DNA of 64,000 nucleotides from NCBI RefSeq assembly GCF_000316685.1, contig NC_019680.1, positions 1,737,501 to 1,801,500 of the forward strand. Direction: 5' to 3'. The stretch is from Synechococcus sp. PCC 6312 (GTDB lineage: Bacteria; Cyanobacteriota; Cyanobacteriia; Thermosynechococcales; Thermosynechococcaceae). Positions 63,401 through 64,000 of the stretch are shown here, one piece after another; position 1 is the stretch's first letter; every line of letters begins with the position of its first letter. A program made the translations under genes and the position numbers. Below the pieces are notes generated by a model, which was not told the origin of the DNA, did not search any database, and saw nothing but the letters and a program-made list of their open reading frames with translations.

Positions 63401-64000
63401 TCAATTGGTGCGGGGGAGGGAGACGGTGAAGCTGGTGCCTTGGTTAATCCCACTCTTAACTTGGATTTTGCCCTGATGATTGTGGACAATGGCCTGGGCA
63501 ATGGCTAATCCTAACCCGGTGCCGTCTGACTGTGTTGGCTTCAGGCGAAAGAAGCGATCAAAAATCCGCGGCAGAGATTCACTGGGAATCCCCGGCCCCT
63601 GATCTTGAATCGTGACCTGATAGGATTGAGCCTCCTGGGAGAGTTGAATCCGAATCCAGCCAGACCCAGGACTGTGGACAATGGCATTACTGATTAAGTT
63701 TGTAAATAGACGTAATAGTTGATCCTCATCGCCTTGGAGAGTGAAGGGTTCATCATTGGGATTTGGGTTCAGGGCTTCCATATCGGCAATCTCGAGATCC
63801 AGGGTGATTTGCAGCGACTGGGCAATGATTTCCTGCTCCCCAATTACATTCATCAAGATGCCATCTAAGGCGCAGGGTTGTAATCGCAGCGGAACAATCC
63901 CACTATCTTGGCGGGCGAGAAACAGTAAATCATCCACTAAGCGGCCCAATCGTCTGGTGATCCGTTCAATAGCTTGTAATTGCTGGGCCTGGCGGTCGGG
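63401..64000 (-). CDS. Sensor histidine kinase, C-terminal part (cut by window edge)
   Basis: Only the last 199 codons are in the window; the gene continues beyond base 64000. The frame stays open to the edge. The visible part covers the end of the dimerisation helix (AIERITRRLGRLVDDLLFLA) and the HATPase domain: N box LFTNLISNAIVHSPG, G1 DQGPGIPSESL, F box FDRFFRLKP and G2 DGTGLGLAIAQAIVHNHQG. The HisKA histidine and sensor input lie outside. No response-regulator partner is visible. Confidence 0.92.
   Translation of the reverse strand, partial: PDRQAQQLQAIERITRRLGRLVDDLLFLARQDSGIVPLRLQPCALDGILMNVIGEQEIIAQSLQITLDLEIADMEALNPNPNDEPFTLQGDEDQLLRLFTNLISNAIVHSPGSGWIRIQLSQEAQSYQVTIQDQGPGIPSESLPRIFDRFFRLKPTQSDGTGLGLAIAQAIVHNHQGKIQVKSGINQGTSFTVSLPRTN

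Noticed and set aside
1-64000. CRISPR arrays, rRNA genes, intact transposases or further tRNA genes
   Set aside because: No regularly spaced repeats, rRNA segments, transposase motifs or other T-arm sequences with a cloverleaf were found on reading both strands.

Overview
The window is chromosomal DNA of a unicellular, beta-carboxysome-containing cyanobacterium. The evidence is psaD (photosystem I), chlP (chlorophyll side-chain reduction), sqdX (sulfolipid), a complete ccmK2-ccmK1-ccmL-ccmM-ccmN operon, the CO2-uptake NDH-1 genes ndhF3-ndhD3-cupA, ndhD1 and a PAM68-like assembly factor. CcmM numbering (C194/C200, H75/H102/H107) matches what I recall of Thermosynechococcus, so a Synechococcus/Thermosynechococcus-type lineage is likely, but this is inference. 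A palindrome, CCAGGCCTGG, recurs at least 22 times, while the usual cyanobacterial HIP1 octamer GCGATCGC was not seen.

Layout. 0-10 kb: an SDR protein, tRNA-Arg(ACG), an HxlR regulator divergent from a cupin, a VapD-like RNase, psaD, pyrC, a WYL regulator, a FUSC membrane protein and an alpha/beta hydrolase. 10-21 kb: a carbon-concentrating block with an NhaS3-type antiporter, the carboxysome operon on the minus strand and, divergent from it, ndhF3-ndhD3-cupA. The 632-base divergent region holds an inverted pair of GTCAATGAYAAAA boxes, candidates for LysR-type (NdhR/CcmR) control.

20.9-25.1 kb is an accessory patch. An intact, AT-rich type II restriction-modification system of the Cfr10I/Bse634I kind (predicted RCCGGY) is surrounded by broken genes: DUF2442 with one in-frame stop, an MNT nucleotidyltransferase with a T8 frameshift, a DUF433 stub and a truncated Rpn/DUF4351 protein.

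25-64 kb is mostly housekeeping: ndhD1, chlP, a Ser/Thr kinase, atpC, glycosyltransferases, a ferredoxin-DUF3326 operon, two more CPA antiporters (one with a universal-stress domain), cdsA, a DnaJ-like protein, ilvD, a NarL-type regulator, EbfC, a GT9/HAD-phosphatase pair, sqdX, a SYLF protein, a CobT-like protein, rpsO, a PAM68-like gene, an amino-acid ABC transporter, hemC, a PAS-GGDEF-EAL protein, a Ca2+-type P-ATPase, an Mrp ATPase and the 3' part of a histidine kinase.

The main theme is inorganic-carbon acquisition: NDH-1/CupA hydrates CO2, NhaS3 may maintain the Na+ gradient for bicarbonate uptake, and the ccm operon builds the carboxysome. The psaD and chlP upstream regions share a 13-base HLR1/RpaB-like motif, suggesting joint light control. 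No CRISPR array, rRNA or intact transposase was seen.
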